A stretch of DNA of 64,000 nt from Lamprobacter modestohalophilus (GTDB lineage Bacteria; Pseudomonadota; Gammaproteobacteria; Chromatiales; Chromatiaceae): assembly GCF_016583905.1 (NCBI RefSeq), contig NZ_NRRY01000008.1, positions 1-64,000 on the forward strand. The letters are read 5' to 3'. How positions within the stretch are numbered: the first letter of the stretch is position 1; every line of letters begins with the position of its first letter. The notes below the pieces were generated by a model. That model made no database searches, was not told where the DNA came from, and was given only the letters and a program-made list of their open reading frames with translations. This document shows positions 41,201-50,217 of this stretch, piece by piece. A program made the position numbers and the translations under genes.

Positions 41201-44200
41201 CCTCATCGGAGATCTGATCAGCCGGGCGGATGAAGATGCCACCGGGGTGATCCACCACATGCGCCTCGACGCCGGCAGCGATGAGACCAAGGATCTGCTC
41301 CTGCAGCTGCTGGCGATAGCCGGCATGATCCTCGTTCCAGATCACCAGATCCACGGTCAGCCCCTTCAGCCGCCAATAGGCATGCGCCTGCACCAGCTGA
41401 TGCACCAAGGCGATGTTGGCCTGATCGGCGATCTGACAGAGCACGATCGGCACATCGCCTGAAACCGCGTGACTCCAAAGGCCAGACTGACCGCGGCGGT
41501 TGTGCGCCAACACGCCGGGCGCCGCGCGCAACGAGGCGTTGGTATAGAGGATGGAGCTGGCCAGCCGGCCATAGAGCTGCGCATCGGCCGGGGTCGCATT
41601 GAGCTGGCGCAGCACCACCTGGCTATGGGTCCAAGCCAGATCGAAGACGCGATTGGCCAGGCGCGCGTCCTGGTATTTTTCGACCAGTCCAACAGCCTGT
41701 TCACGGGTCTCACCGATGCCTTGGATCAGGTCGATGGTCGCGGTTTGATCCGCGTCCAAGACGATGCACTGACGGATGGCGACCATCGGGTCCAGCACCG
41801 AGCCGGCACTGCCGGAGAGGGCGCCGGGGCGATCCATGGCCAGCGGGTCCGCAAGGGTACGATCACGTCCGATGAAACGCATCCGATCGGTCTCGGCCGA
41901 AGGCAGTAAGGAAGGAGAGCCACGCACCACCAGCGCATGGAACATCCAAGGCGAGCGTTCCTCTTGCGAGCGCGGCCGGCGATGGCAGAGGATCGCCGAT
42001 CCGGGCTGCAGGATCTCGGTCTGGATGAACAGGTTGCTGAACGCCGGATGCAGGTTGTCGGCAGCTGGCGGGGCAAGCACCACCTCGCTGTAGCTGGTGA
42101 CCTCGATCACCCGCCGACCGCGCGAGCGATTGGTCAGGCGTAGCCGGCGCAGCTCGAGATCGTCCTCGGGCGAGACGACGATCTCGGTATAGGCCTCGAT
42201 CTCGTGATCACGGCGGCGGAACTCGGCGCGGCCTTCGGAGAAGATCGCCTCGAAGTGATCCGGCGTCGTCAGCGTCGGCTGGTAGGCCGTCGACCAGAAC
42301 GCACCGCTGTCGAGGTCGCGCAGATAGCAGAAGCTACCCCAATGATCGCGCGTGCTGTCCTCGCGCCAGCGGGTGACGGCCAGCTCCTGCCAACGGCTGT
42401 AGCCACCGCCGGCGTTGGTCACCATGACGTGGTAGCGACCATTCGAGAGCAACTGCACCTCGGGATGCGGGCTGTTGGGCGTGGTCAGGACGCGGATCGG
42501 CGATTCCATCGCGCCGTCGTTGGCACGTTCGCTCGTAATCTCGCCGTGAGTATCCGAATAAAAGGCCGTCGTCTTGGGGATGCGCTCTTGCAGCAGCAGC
42601 GCCGTGGCCTGAAACGACGGGATTGCAGCAAAGCGGCGCTGCATCGGACGGTCGAGCAGCAGATGCGCCAACGACAGCAGGGTCATGCCCTGATGATGGG
42701 CCATGAAGGAGCGCACCACCGCACTCGTCTGCCCGCGCGGCAGCCGCGAGGGCGTGAAGTCGATCGCCTCATAGAAGCCATAAGGCCCCGCCAATCCACT
42801 GGCCGCGAGCCGCTGCAGATTCTGGCAGGCCGCCTCGGGCGCGACCATCAGCGCCAGCGCCGAGGCATAGGGCGCGACCACCAGATCCTCAGCCAGCCAA
42901 CGCTTGAGCCCAAGCCCTGGCACGCCAAAGGCACGGTATTGATAATTGAGTTGGGCGTCGACACCGTTGTAGCCGGATTCCGACACCCCCCAAGGCACGC
43001 CGCGCTCCTTGCCATAGGCGATCTGCCGGGCGACTGCGGTGCGATAGGTCTGATCGAGCAGGGTGTTGTCGTAGCTCGGCATTACCAGCAGCGGCATCAG
43101 GTACTCGAACATCGAGCCGCTCCAAGACAACAGTGTGGTGTTGCCGACCGCTCGGGTCAGCAGGCGCCCAAGCGCGAACCAGCTCTCCTGCGGTAGCTGG
43201 CCCTGGGCGATGGCGACGAAGCAACCCAGCCGCGCCTCGGAGGCGAGCAGATCGTAGTAGCTCTCATCGCGGCGGCGCTCGGCGACGCGGTAGCCGATCG
43301 CCAGCAGGGACTGCGCCTCGTCGAACAGGAAGTCATAGTCAAGCCGGGCGAGGTTGCCAGCGGTGAGCGCCAGTTGCTCGATCTCACGGATGCGCGCCAG
43401 CGCGGGCCGGTCAGGCCTACTCTGTTCAAGCGCAGCAACTTGGCGCAGCGTCATCGCCAAATCGCTCAACAAACGCCTGTCGTTAAGGCCCTTGTCGTCA
43501 TTAAGGCCCTTGTCGTCGTTATTACGACCCTTGTCGTCTTCGTCGCTTAAGTCCTTGCTGTCCATGCTGTCCCTGTCGTCCCTATCGTCCTTGCTGTCCT
43601 TACCCCCCTGACGACCCTCATCCAGACCACCCTCAAAACACCAAGGCACCAACAGCAACAGATCATCCAGCAACGCACGACACTGCTGAGCCAAACGTCG
43701 CGTCCAAGCCGCCATCTCATCGCTCACGCCAGCATCAACGGCCCGCACCGCCTCGTCAGACTCTGCGCTCAGCGTCTCAAGACAGCCGCAGGCCTCATTC
43801 AGATCAGTCGGTGGCGCCAAGCGAGCGGCTTTCAGCTGCTGATCAAAGCGCGCAAGCGGCGCCGACAGCGCTGGCCGCCGCCCGGACAAGGACGCCAACG
43901 CCAACTTGGAGGTCGGCGCAGTGAGCGTCTCCGTCAGCACCTGCCAGGTATCTTCAATGCCCTGCAGCCAGCGCGGATTCAGGATCGGTGCGTCGATCAG
44001 CGCCAGCAGCCCCGGTTGCAGGGTCGAGAGATGACCGGCAAGGTTGCCGCTGTCCACTGAGGAGATGTAACGGGGCTCGAGCGACTCCAGCGATTGGGTG
44101 TCATACCAGTTGAAGAAGTGGCCGCGATGGCGCTCCAATCCGGTCATGGTCTGCAACGCGGCACCGGTGCGGGCGATGAGTCCGCCGGCGGGCAGATAGC

Positions 44201-47200
44201 CAAAATCAGTCGCGGCCAGGTTCGCCAGCAGCGACAGGCCCATGTTGGTCGGCGAGGTGCGATGCGCCACCACCGCCACCGGATGCTCCTGCAGGTTATC
44301 CGGCGGCAGCCAATGGTCGTGGGCGCCGACAAAGGTCTCGAAGAAGGCCCAGGTCTTGCGAGCGTTGCGGTGCAGGAATCCGGTCTGCTCGGTGCTCAGG
44401 TGCGCTTCGCGCGGCGTGAGCGGACGACTCATCCACCAGGCCAGCAGCGGTGCCGCCAGCCAGGCCAGCAGGATCGGCGCGGCCACCAGCAAGGCCATCG
44501 GCGCGCGCAGCGCCAGACCAGCGCCCGCGATCAGCGCCAACGCCGGCGCAATCCACATGCTGCGGTAAATGGCGACGAGCCCCTGATCCCTGCGGACCAG
44601 ATCGCCCGCCGCGGTCCATTCGAGCAGGCCGCGCCGACTGACACCCAGCCGCCAGAGGGTGCGGATCACCGCATCCAGGCTGAAGTAGGCCTCGTAGGGC
44701 AGACAGGCGAGGTTGAACAGCGCCTGCGTCAACCGCTGTCCAGCGGCGCGCACCGCTGCGGCCAGATGCGCCGGCCAGCGCAGGTCACCGGGCTTGCTGA
44801 GCGCGCCCAGCATCGCCGTCAGCAGCGCTGGAATCAGCAGGATGCCGAGCACCGCCAGGGTCCAGACGCCCGGCTTGGCGAGCACCAGCAGGCCGAGCAT
44901 CAGCAGCGCGGTCAGGGCTGCGGGCACCAGGCTGCGGCGCAGGTTATCGGCCAGCTTCCAGCGCGACAGCGCCGAGATCGGGTTGACGCGCGAGCGGCCA
45001 TCCCGACCCGGCACGCGCGGCAGCAGCCACTGGGCGATCTGCCAGTCACCACGAATCCAACGGTGGCGGCGGCTCACATCGGCGCTGTAGCAGGCCGGAT
45101 AGTCCTCGTAGAGCTGCACATCGGAGAGCAGCCCGGAGCGCGCATAGCAGCCCTCGAGCAGGTCGTGACTGAGGATGCGATTCTCGGGGAAGTGATCGTC
45201 GAGCGCCTCCTCGAAGGCCTCCACCTGGTAGATGCCCTTGCCGATGAAGGAGCCTTCCTGGAACCAGTCCTGATAAAGGTCCGACACCGCTTGGGTGTAG
45301 GGGTCGATCCCCGCGTCCTGCCCGTGCAGACGGGCGAAGCGTGAGCGATTGGCACCCGGCAGGCTGACCGCCACGCGCGGCTGCAGGATGCCATAGCCGG
45401 CACGCACCCGACCCAACACGGGATCGAAGCGCGGCTGATTCAGCGGGTGCTCCATGGCGCCGACCATCTCTTGGGCGGCATCGCGCGGGAGCTGGGTATC
45501 GGTGTCCAGCGTGATCACATAGCGCAGGTTCGCGAAGATCAGCGGGTCGCCGATGATCAGCGAGAAGCGCGCGTCCTTTAGCGCTGCCGGTCCTGCGGTC
45601 ACCGTTTCGCGCTTGACCTTGCCATCGCCAATAGAGCGATCACCAATAGAACCATCACTAGCAGGGCCAGCATTAGCAGGACCGCTACCAATTGGGCCAT
45701 CATCGGTTGCCGGCATCCGTAGCGGGACGGCGTTGTCGCCGCGCAGCAGGGCGTTCAGGTCCATGAGCTTGCCGCGCTTGCGCTCGTAGCCCATCCACAC
45801 CCCGGCGCGCGGGTTCCAACGGCGCGGGCGATGCAGCAGATAGAAAGCATCGCCGTTCGGGCGCGGGTATTTGGCATTGAGTGCCGCGACGCCTCGCGCC
45901 GCTTGATCGATCAGTGGCTGATCGCCCGGCAGCGTCTCAGTCGGCGCATCACGGACATCGGTCAGCAGAGCAAAGTGCAGATGCGCGTCGCGATTGGCGA
46001 GGAAACGCACCTCTAGCGCCTCCAGCAGGGCCTCGACCCCGGCTGCGCTGCTGAGCATGGTCGGTGTCACCACCAGGGTCCGCGCCTCCGACGGGATGCC
46101 GGCGGAATAGTCCAGACGCGGCAGCGCATGTGGAGTGGCCAGCAGACTCGCCAGCCAGTTCATCAGCGCGACCGCCAGTTGACTGGTGCCCAGCACAGCC
46201 AGCACCGCGAGAATGGGCAGCAGCCAGTTCGGTGCCCCCTCGGCCTGGGTCAGCAAGCTGAAGGAAAAGATGGTGGTCAGCAACAGGATGCCGCCAAGAT
46301 AGGTGGCCAAGGCCGAACGCCCTGCCGGTCTGCGCAGCGATGCCAGACCCGATCGCGGCACCCCAGCGCGCTGCTCGAGTTGGGACAGACCGCGATCGAC
46401 TAGGTAATAGCCGACATGGGCTGTGCAGGCGTCTGGCTCGATTTGGGCTTGGGCTTGGGCTTGGGTTTGATCTTGCGCCAACGCAATCGCCGCGCTCGCC
46501 ACTTCGGGCTCGGATAGGCAACCGCGCTTGGCGATCCGCTCCACCACATGCCGGTAGCGATCTCGGGTCGCAAAATCCATCCGACCATAGACGCCCACCG
46601 GATCATCGCGCAGGGTGCGCTCGACCAGGCTCATGGTCTCGACCAGCTCGCGCCAGTCCATCGCGCCGAGGAAGCGCAGACTGCCGATGCTATTGCCGAT
46701 GGAGACCTGATCAGCGGCCTGCTGCTGGTTCTCCAGCCGCACCAGCTGCTCGATGGTCAGCTCGGACTCGCCGAGCTGCTGCTCGATCCAGGTCAGCGGC
46801 AGGGCCAGGGCGGCGCTGCGCCCTTGCAGTCGGCGCGCCAGCTCGGCGACGAAGGCGCCCGACATCGGTGGCTTCGAGCGCGCCATGTCGGCGATCACCA
46901 GGATCAGATTCTTCGGGTCGCTGCCGGCCATCGCCAGCATGCGATCGGCCCAGCCGTCGGCCAGGTTCTGATCCCGGCGACTGACCGCCACACGCGCCGC
47001 GACGCGGCGGAGATTCTCGATCAACGCCAGGCGCAGCATGATCGGGATCGCCCACAGCTCGCCCAGACGCAAGACGGTGACGTCCTGATAAGCGGCAATG
47101 AACCGACTCAGATTCTCCGGGTCCACCCGACCATCGCCGTGCGCGATGATCTCCAGCGCCAGGTCATAGACCCGTGGCAGACCCGCCGAGGGCGCGTTGC

Positions 47201-47594
47201 GAAGACGCGGCAGCTCTTGGCTGTAGCCCTTGGGCAGATGCCGCTTGGCAGTGCGGATCTGCTCCTCGATCAGATAGAAGTTATCCAGCAGCCACTCGCC
47301 GGCCGGCGCAATCCGACGGTTCTCGGTGACCGCCACCATGAGCAGCCGACAGACATCCACCAGAACGTTTTCATTATCGGTGAGCCGAGCCAAGAGCCGA
47401 TCGGGCGGGTGACCGGGCATCAACAGATGGGCGCTCGCGAGATCCTTGCCGTGCTGCTCCATCTGCAGGGTGCTGAACAACTCCGAGCGCAAGGGTGGCT
47501 CGTCAGCAATGGAATCCTCACCCTGAAGGCGACCGGTCAGCCGCAACCAAGCGTTGCGCGGGCCTGAAAGGATCGCTGGATTAACTGAATTCAA
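38262..47594 (-). CDS. ndvB: Cyclic beta-1,2-glucan synthase (NdvB/ChvB-like)
   Basis: A 3110-residue inner-membrane enzyme that would make cyclic beta-1,2-glucan from UDP-glucose for the periplasm. The N-terminal region (1-400) precedes TM segments (~410-475, ~870-930, ~1040-1090). The GT84 glycosyltransferase has VITLDTDTQLPRDA (D697-x-D699), then GKGIYQVEAFEEAL, HDLLEG and RRHRWIRGDWQ. Later come two Glyco_transf_36-like beta domains and the GH94 phosphorylase domain (~2480-3080) with GSGDWNDGMN (Asp2746) and GRGGWTWYTGSAGWMYR. It exceeds usual NdvB length (~2800-2900), partly through four repeat-coded inserts. The TTG start at 47594 has AAGGGG about 13 bases upstream and is not certain. 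Confidence 0.93.
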   Translation of the reverse strand: MNSVNPAILSGPRNAWLRLTGRLQGEDSIADEPPLRSELFSTLQMEQHGKDLASAHLLMPGHPPDRLLARLTDNENVLVDVCRLLMVAVTENRRIAPAGEWLLDNFYLIEEQIRTAKRHLPKGYSQELPRLRNAPSAGLPRVYDLALEIIAHGDGRVDPENLSRFIAAYQDVTVLRLGELWAIPIMLRLALIENLRRVAARVAVSRRDQNLADGWADRMLAMAGSDPKNLILVIADMARSKPPMSGAFVAELARRLQGRSAALALPLTWIEQQLGESELTIEQLVRLENQQQAADQVSIGNSIGSLRFLGAMDWRELVETMSLVERTLRDDPVGVYGRMDFATRDRYRHVVERIAKRGCLSEPEVASAAIALAQDQTQAQAQAQIEPDACTAHVGYYLVDRGLSQLEQRAGVPRSGLASLRRPAGRSALATYLGGILLLTTIFSFSLLTQAEGAPNWLLPILAVLAVLGTSQLAVALMNWLASLLATPHALPRLDYSAGIPSEARTLVVTPTMLSSAAGVEALLEALEVRFLANRDAHLHFALLTDVRDAPTETLPGDQPLIDQAARGVAALNAKYPRPNGDAFYLLHRPRRWNPRAGVWMGYERKRGKLMDLNALLRGDNAVPLRMPATDDGPIGSGPANAGPASDGSIGDRSIGDGKVKRETVTAGPAALKDARFSLIIGDPLIFANLRYVITLDTDTQLPRDAAQEMVGAMEHPLNQPRFDPVLGRVRAGYGILQPRVAVSLPGANRSRFARLHGQDAGIDPYTQAVSDLYQDWFQEGSFIGKGIYQVEAFEEALDDHFPENRILSHDLLEGCYARSGLLSDVQLYEDYPACYSADVSRRHRWIRGDWQIAQWLLPRVPGRDGRSRVNPISALSRWKLADNLRRSLVPAALTALLMLGLLVLAKPGVWTLAVLGILLIPALLTAMLGALSKPGDLRWPAHLAAAVRAAGQRLTQALFNLACLPYEAYFSLDAVIRTLWRLGVSRRGLLEWTAAGDLVRRDQGLVAIYRSMWIAPALALIAGAGLALRAPMALLVAAPILLAWLAAPLLAWWMSRPLTPREAHLSTEQTGFLHRNARKTWAFFETFVGAHDHWLPPDNLQEHPVAVVAHRTSPTNMGLSLLANLAATDFGYLPAGGLIARTGAALQTMTGLERHRGHFFNWYDTQSLESLEPRYISSVDSGNLAGHLSTLQPGLLALIDAPILNPRWLQGIEDTWQVLTETLTAPTSKLALASLSGRRPALSAPLARFDQQLKAARLAPPTDLNEACGCLETLSAESDEAVRAVDAGVSDEMAAWTRRLAQQCRALLDDLLLLVPWCFEGGLDEGRQGGKDSKDDRDDRDSMDSKDLSDEDDKGRNNDDKGLNDDKGLNDRRLLSDLAMTLRQVAALEQSRPDRPALARIREIEQLALTAGNLARLDYDFLFDEAQSLLAIGYRVAERRRDESYYDLLASEARLGCFVAIAQGQLPQESWFALGRLLTRAVGNTTLLSWSGSMFEYLMPLLVMPSYDNTLLDQTYRTAVARQIAYGKERGVPWGVSESGYNGVDAQLNYQYRAFGVPGLGLKRWLAEDLVVAPYASALALMVAPEAACQNLQRLAASGLAGPYGFYEAIDFTPSRLPRGQTSAVVRSFMAHHQGMTLLSLAHLLLDRPMQRRFAAIPSFQATALLLQERIPKTTAFYSDTHGEITSERANDGAMESPIRVLTTPNSPHPEVQLLSNGRYHVMVTNAGGGYSRWQELAVTRWREDSTRDHWGSFCYLRDLDSGAFWSTAYQPTLTTPDHFEAIFSEGRAEFRRRDHEIEAYTEIVVSPEDDLELRRLRLTNRSRGRRVIEVTSYSEVVLAPPAADNLHPAFSNLFIQTEILQPGSAILCHRRPRSQEERSPWMFHALVVRGSPSLLPSAETDRMRFIGRDRTLADPLAMDRPGALSGSAGSVLDPMVAIRQCIVLDADQTATIDLIQGIGETREQAVGLVEKYQDARLANRVFDLAWTHSQVVLRQLNATPADAQLYGRLASSILYTNASLRAAPGVLAHNRRGQSGLWSHAVSGDVPIVLCQIADQANIALVHQLVQAHAYWRLKGLTVDLVIWNEDHAGYRQQLQEQILGLIAAGVEAHVVDHPGGIFIRPADQISDEDRVLFQTVARAILSDERGTLAEQLNRRDPRQKQMPAFKPSGGGLARALQQATVAHLRPQQATTPHPMHQQPATEPHLASQQAIAPHLTHQPSRSPRLTRQPATSLHLTDQPATASKPELALQFDNGTGGFSADGREYVITTAPGQTTPAPWVNVLANAHFGTVVSASGGAYTWSENAHEFRLTPWHNDPVSDVHGEAFYLRDEVSGQVWSPTPLPAAGATPYVSRHGFGYSVFEHREAGIDSELWVYVDLNEPVKYMVLKLHNPAEQGATKPGDSGQLRRLSVTGYVEWVLGDLRPKSALHIVTEIDPNSGALFARNPYNHEFADRLAFFDVDDPNRSLSGDRTEFLGRNSTLSQPAALTRTRLSGRVGPALDACGALQTLVELAPGQTKEIVFRLGVVGRRGTDDARLLAPAQRGVTAARAALAAVQDYWTRTLGAVQVETPDPALDLLANGWLLYQTLACRFWARSGDYQSGGAFGFRDQLQDAMALIHAEPEQVRAHLLICAGRQFREGDVQHWWHPPSGRGVRTRCSDDYLWLPLATCRYVLTTGDSAVLDEMAPFLDGRLVSGEDDGYYDLPAQSDESASLYDHCVSAILHGLRMGEHGLPLIGSGDWNDGMNLVGIKGRGESIWLGFFLHEVLKQFAELARSRGDAPMLGRCEQEAERLLENLEQHGWDGGPDENLDQALDGNLDKNLDGNLDVGPNGSPEGGLSESLDLGMTGSWYRRAYFDDGTPLGSKTSPECRIDSIAQSWSALSGAADPKRARQAMEALNTHLVQRDAGLIQLLDPPFDQSALEPGYIKGYVPGVRENGGQYTHAAIWAAMAFARLGDQACAWELFGMINPINHGRSAEEIATYKVEPYVIAADVYGVSPHVGRGGWTWYTGSAGWMYRLILESLLGLRLEGETLRIEPCLPADWDGFKIHYRYRSTAYEITIVQTPALPVNEADVARLTVDGVDLDERVIHLVDDHHEHSVQVRIAG
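39109..39180 (-). repeat. 12-bp x 6 in-frame repeat in ndvB
   Basis: Six 12-bp units, each ending TCC on the plus strand, encode tetrads such as DGNL, DKNL and DENL (~residues 2805-2829) within the GH94 part, between ELARS..LE and a conserved MTGSWYRRAYFDDGT block. Confidence 0.85.
40861..41070 (-). repeat. 30-bp x 7 in-frame repeat in ndvB
   Basis: About seven 30-bp units, phase-shifted once by a 3-bp insertion at 41011, encode decapeptides like HLTDQPATSL and LTRQPATSLH (~residues 2174-2245). The units vary strongly, and there are no spacers as in a CRISPR. Confidence 0.85.
43479..43605 (-). repeat. 18-bp and 9-bp in-frame repeats in ndvB
   Basis: Two near-identical 18-bp units (TTAAGGCCCTTGTCGTCR) and a third degenerate one are followed by five or six 9-bp units ending in TCC. 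They encode an Asp/Lys/Asn-rich, highly charged linker (~residues 1330-1372). Confidence 0.83.
45622..45711 (-). repeat. 15-bp x 6 in-frame repeat in ndvB
   Basis: Six 15-bp units beginning CCATC, CGATC, CCAGC or CCGCT on the plus strand encode pentads such as GSIGD, RSIGD and GPASD (~residues 628-657), in a loop just before the GT84 DxD motif. Confidence 0.85.
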
Positions 47595-47705
47595 CGGTGG
47601 AGACCCCCTTCTCGAAGATGTGCCTGCATGGATGCAATCTCACTCGCTCTCACGAAGGAGAGCGCAGAGCTCTCTGTCGGAAAGGAATCGCTTAGCCATT
47701 ATTGA

Positions 47706-48191
47706 TCACGGCGAATTTTTCCAATAGAAATCTAGCTGTGATGAGTTAGAGCGATCGAGACGCACAACCTTACGCTGGGTCAACTCATCGCCTCGGACAC
47801 CCGTTGGCGTCACTTCCACCTGGTATTCGCCTGCTGGTAGCTGCGCGTAAAACCAGGGGCCTGTTGAGACCGCCGTCAGCACGGGGCTATCCTTGGTGTC
47901 TAGCACATTGACCTGAACCGCAGAGAGATACTCGCCACTGCCCTGGGTCGCGAACATCAGATGGAGGTTGAATTCATTGGCCATGGCATTGAGCTGAGTG
48001 CGCTCACTCTCGCCAACGCCGCCCGAGATATGGCGAATACCAGCTTCATTCGCGACCACCATCGCTCGCTCCTCAGCGGCCGACGAACTCGCCTCCATCG
48101 CCTGTTCTGCGCTGGCTGGCATGAGTGCGGCTCCGCCGAGGAGCAGCCCCAGTGTGATTGCCGTTGCCCTAGACTGTGGACGGATGACCAT
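47706..48191 (-). CDS. Periplasmic protein with beta-sandwich-like domain, unknown function
   Basis: This 161-residue protein has a signal peptide (TAITLGLLLGGAALMPASAEQ; cleavage after ASA). The mature part includes HISGGVGESERTQLNAMANE, then LHLMFATQGSGEYLSAVQVN and GPWFYAQLPAGEYQVEVTPT, a pattern seen in carboxypeptidase-regulatory-like folds. It lies upstream of ndvB on the same strand with a 111-base gap, so a shared envelope role is possible but only positional. The 242 bases upstream (48192-48433) hold only a GC hairpin at 48316-48335. Confidence 0.7.
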   Translation of the reverse strand: MVIRPQSRATAITLGLLLGGAALMPASAEQAMEASSSAAEERAMVVANEAGIRHISGGVGESERTQLNAMANEFNLHLMFATQGSGEYLSAVQVNVLDTKDSPVLTAVSTGPWFYAQLPAGEYQVEVTPTGVRGDELTQRKVVRLDRSNSSQLDFYWKNSP

Positions 48192-48433
48192 TGCAATACC
48201 CTATAAAATTGGTTGAGTGATAAGAACCAAACAGGCCTGATGGAGATTCCGCTTGACCATCCGGCGCCATTTGCGTAGATCGCCAGCAGGAATAGCGCCC
48301 CTGAAACGTCGGCTCATGGCCCGTTACCGGGCCATCAAGGGGACATTAAGGGGCCTAAAGCTTGAGCAGTCTCCGGATGTAGCTTTCAGCGCCCCCCCCA
48401 TTCCAGCCAGCCTAGCGATCTCTTGTGCTTGAC

Positions 48434-48652
48434 TTAGTCGGTGAGCGATTGCTTTGCTTCGTTCATCTTGTCGCCAGCATCTTCAGCGGTTTGATCGATC
48501 TTTTGCCCAGCTTCTTCGGCCGGCCCCTGTTGCTCACAGCCTGCGATTCCGAACACAGCAGACAGCAGGATCAACAGGAAAAGCCTCTGCAATGCAGTTG
48601 GCGCCGAACCAAGCAGGGGACTCACTAGAAAACGGCTACTTCTCTCTTTCAT
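48434..48652 (-). CDS. Small lipoprotein (entericidin-like size and composition)
   Basis: This 72-residue protein has a hydrophobic export segment ending in the lipobox VFGIAGC (Cys lipidated) and a short hydrophilic tail (EEAGQKIDQTAEDAGDKMNE). It lies downstream of the CsbD-like gene on the same strand and may belong to a stress-induced set. The exact start is uncertain because the N-terminus carries a long polar stretch before the hydrophobic segment. Confidence 0.68.
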   Translation of the reverse strand: MKERSSRFLVSPLLGSAPTALQRLFLLILLSAVFGIAGCEQQGPAEEAGQKIDQTAEDAGDKMNEAKQSLTD

Positions 48653-48709
48653 GGTTGTTTCTCTTTGTTGATAACAAAAAAAGACGGGTGATCAGATCAG
48701 CAACCTCCG

Positions 48710-48886
48710 CTAGATGTTGTCCTTGATCTCTTGCTGAACGTCGCCAACACCCGCTTGGATCTTGCCAGCTTCCTTTTGGATCTTGCCCTTCAGTTCCAAC
48801 TCCTCGTTGCCGGTCAACTTACCGGTCGCCTCCTTCACCGCGCCTTTCGCTTCTTCGTAATGACCTTTGACTTGCTTTTTGTTCAC
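48710..48886 (-). CDS. CsbD-family stress protein
   Basis: A 58-residue hydrophilic protein read directly from the minus strand: it starts GTG-AAC-AAA-AAG (VNKKQVKGHYEEAKGAVKEA), continues TGKLTGNEELELKGKIQKEA, and ends EIKDNI. The pattern K-G-x-x-E-E-x-K-G-x-x-K-E-x-x-G-K-x-T-G is that of the CsbD family (general-stress proteins of unclear function). The GTG start has CGGAGAG four bases upstream. It is small enough to be missed by length cut-offs. Confidence 0.87.
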   Translation of the reverse strand: MNKKQVKGHYEEAKGAVKEATGKLTGNEELELKGKIQKEAGKIQAGVGDVQQEIKDNI

Positions 48887-49121
48887 AAGACTCTCCGATA
48901 CGTTCAGTGGATTGCGGAACCGCGTGGGTTGCTATTCCCCATCGCTCAAGTTACAGACTACGCATGAAACTGGATGCAGTCGGTGCGGCATGACACATAA
49001 GCCAAGGCAGTTTCACGGTTTCACGGCGTGATCGGCAGCACTGTCGCGGCCCTCTGGGGCTGAGCTGCCAATCGGTCACCGATAATCGGGCACCGATGGA
49101 GCCTTCAGCCGATGCTCCCGT

Positions 49122-50195
49122 TCAGCCATCCTGCAACAGATTGCGCAGATCAGTGATCGCGGCATTGACCCGCGAGACATAGGAAGCACTGACCAGCGAA
49201 TGATTACCCATTGGTCCATAGCCCGTGCCATTGAGGATGAGCGGACTCCAGATGGTGTTCTGCGTATTCTTCAATTCGCGGGTGATCTGCTTCATCGAGA
49301 CTGCAGCACCCTTGTCCTCCAACACTGAGGCGAAGTCGATCGCCATGGCCTCCAGCACATGCAGCAGTGCCCAGCTATAACCGCGGGCCTCGAAGAAGAT
49401 GTCATCAATCTTCATCCAGGGCGTTCTGGTTTCCTGCTGAGTGGACAATGGTGTCGACTGACTGGCCTTGGGCTCGCCAGCCATGGGGTCATCCAGATGA
49501 TCCTGACCGACAGCAAAAGAGAGGCGCTGCGCCAGGCTGCCGAGGCGCTTTGAGACAACCTCCAAGTAGTTGGCGAGATTGTCGGCACGGGCGTAGAACT
49601 GGGCATGCACCACCCCGGTATCAGCGAGTCCATCGTGATAACGATAGAGTGCATCAATGCCTGTGCGGTATTCCGACTCGCTCGAGGGCAAGATCCAGGA
49701 ATTCGATTGGTAGTTCGACTGCGGTTGCGCGATCTCCAAATCCTTGTTCTCGACCGACTGGGACTGAGAACGGCTAAAGTCATTGCGCAAGGCGTTGGTC
49801 AAATCACGCCAGGCCGTCAAGGCACCGAATTCCCAGTTGGGAATGTTATCCAAGAACATGCCCGGTGGTGTGGCATCGTTGGTGAGATAGCCACCCGGCT
49901 TATCGAGCAGGGTCTCGCCGATGCGGATGGCCGTAGCTGTAGTGATCGAGCCGACGACGAGTTGGCTTTCATCCTGATTCACCAACGACAGCGCTTGTTC
50001 GCGCACATCATAAACTCCCGGCGAGCGCGACCAATAGATACCGAGGACAACGACGAGGATCAAATAGGTGATCAGGAACAGTCCGGCGGTCCACCAGACA
50101 CCCTTTTCTTTCCAAGTTCTGGGATGGTAGTAGGTTGCAACCTTGGCGACTCTTTTCGTCAGGGCCTCCTTTTTACGGCTAATATCAGCATTCAT
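49122..50195 (-). CDS. DUF2333 family membrane protein
   Basis: A 357-residue protein with one N-terminal TM (~35-55: VWWTAGLFLITYLILVVVLG) and a large periplasmic domain. The motifs GGYLTNDATPPGMFLDNIPN, NWEFGALTAWRDLTNALRND and the C-terminal RGYSWALLHVLEAMAIDFAS are characteristic of DUF2333. Function unknown. The ATG follows AGGAG with good spacing. It is downstream of the 62-residue membrane protein and probably co-transcribed with it. The 235 bases to its 3' side hold no gene. Confidence 0.88.
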   Translation of the reverse strand: MNADISRKKEALTKRVAKVATYYHPRTWKEKGVWWTAGLFLITYLILVVVLGIYWSRSPGVYDVREQALSLVNQDESQLVVGSITTATAIRIGETLLDKPGGYLTNDATPPGMFLDNIPNWEFGALTAWRDLTNALRNDFSRSQSQSVENKDLEIAQPQSNYQSNSWILPSSESEYRTGIDALYRYHDGLADTGVVHAQFYARADNLANYLEVVSKRLGSLAQRLSFAVGQDHLDDPMAGEPKASQSTPLSTQQETRTPWMKIDDIFFEARGYSWALLHVLEAMAIDFASVLEDKGAAVSMKQITRELKNTQNTIWSPLILNGTGYGPMGNHSLVSASYVSRVNAAITDLRNLLQDG

Positions 50196-50217
50196 GGTGC
50201 GCTCCTGTTATGATCGA

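Noticed and set aside
42204-45344. Long plus-strand open frames (330 and 416 codons) opposite ndvB
   Set aside because: Antisense shadows; the minus-strand frame carries all conserved GT84/GH94 motifs.
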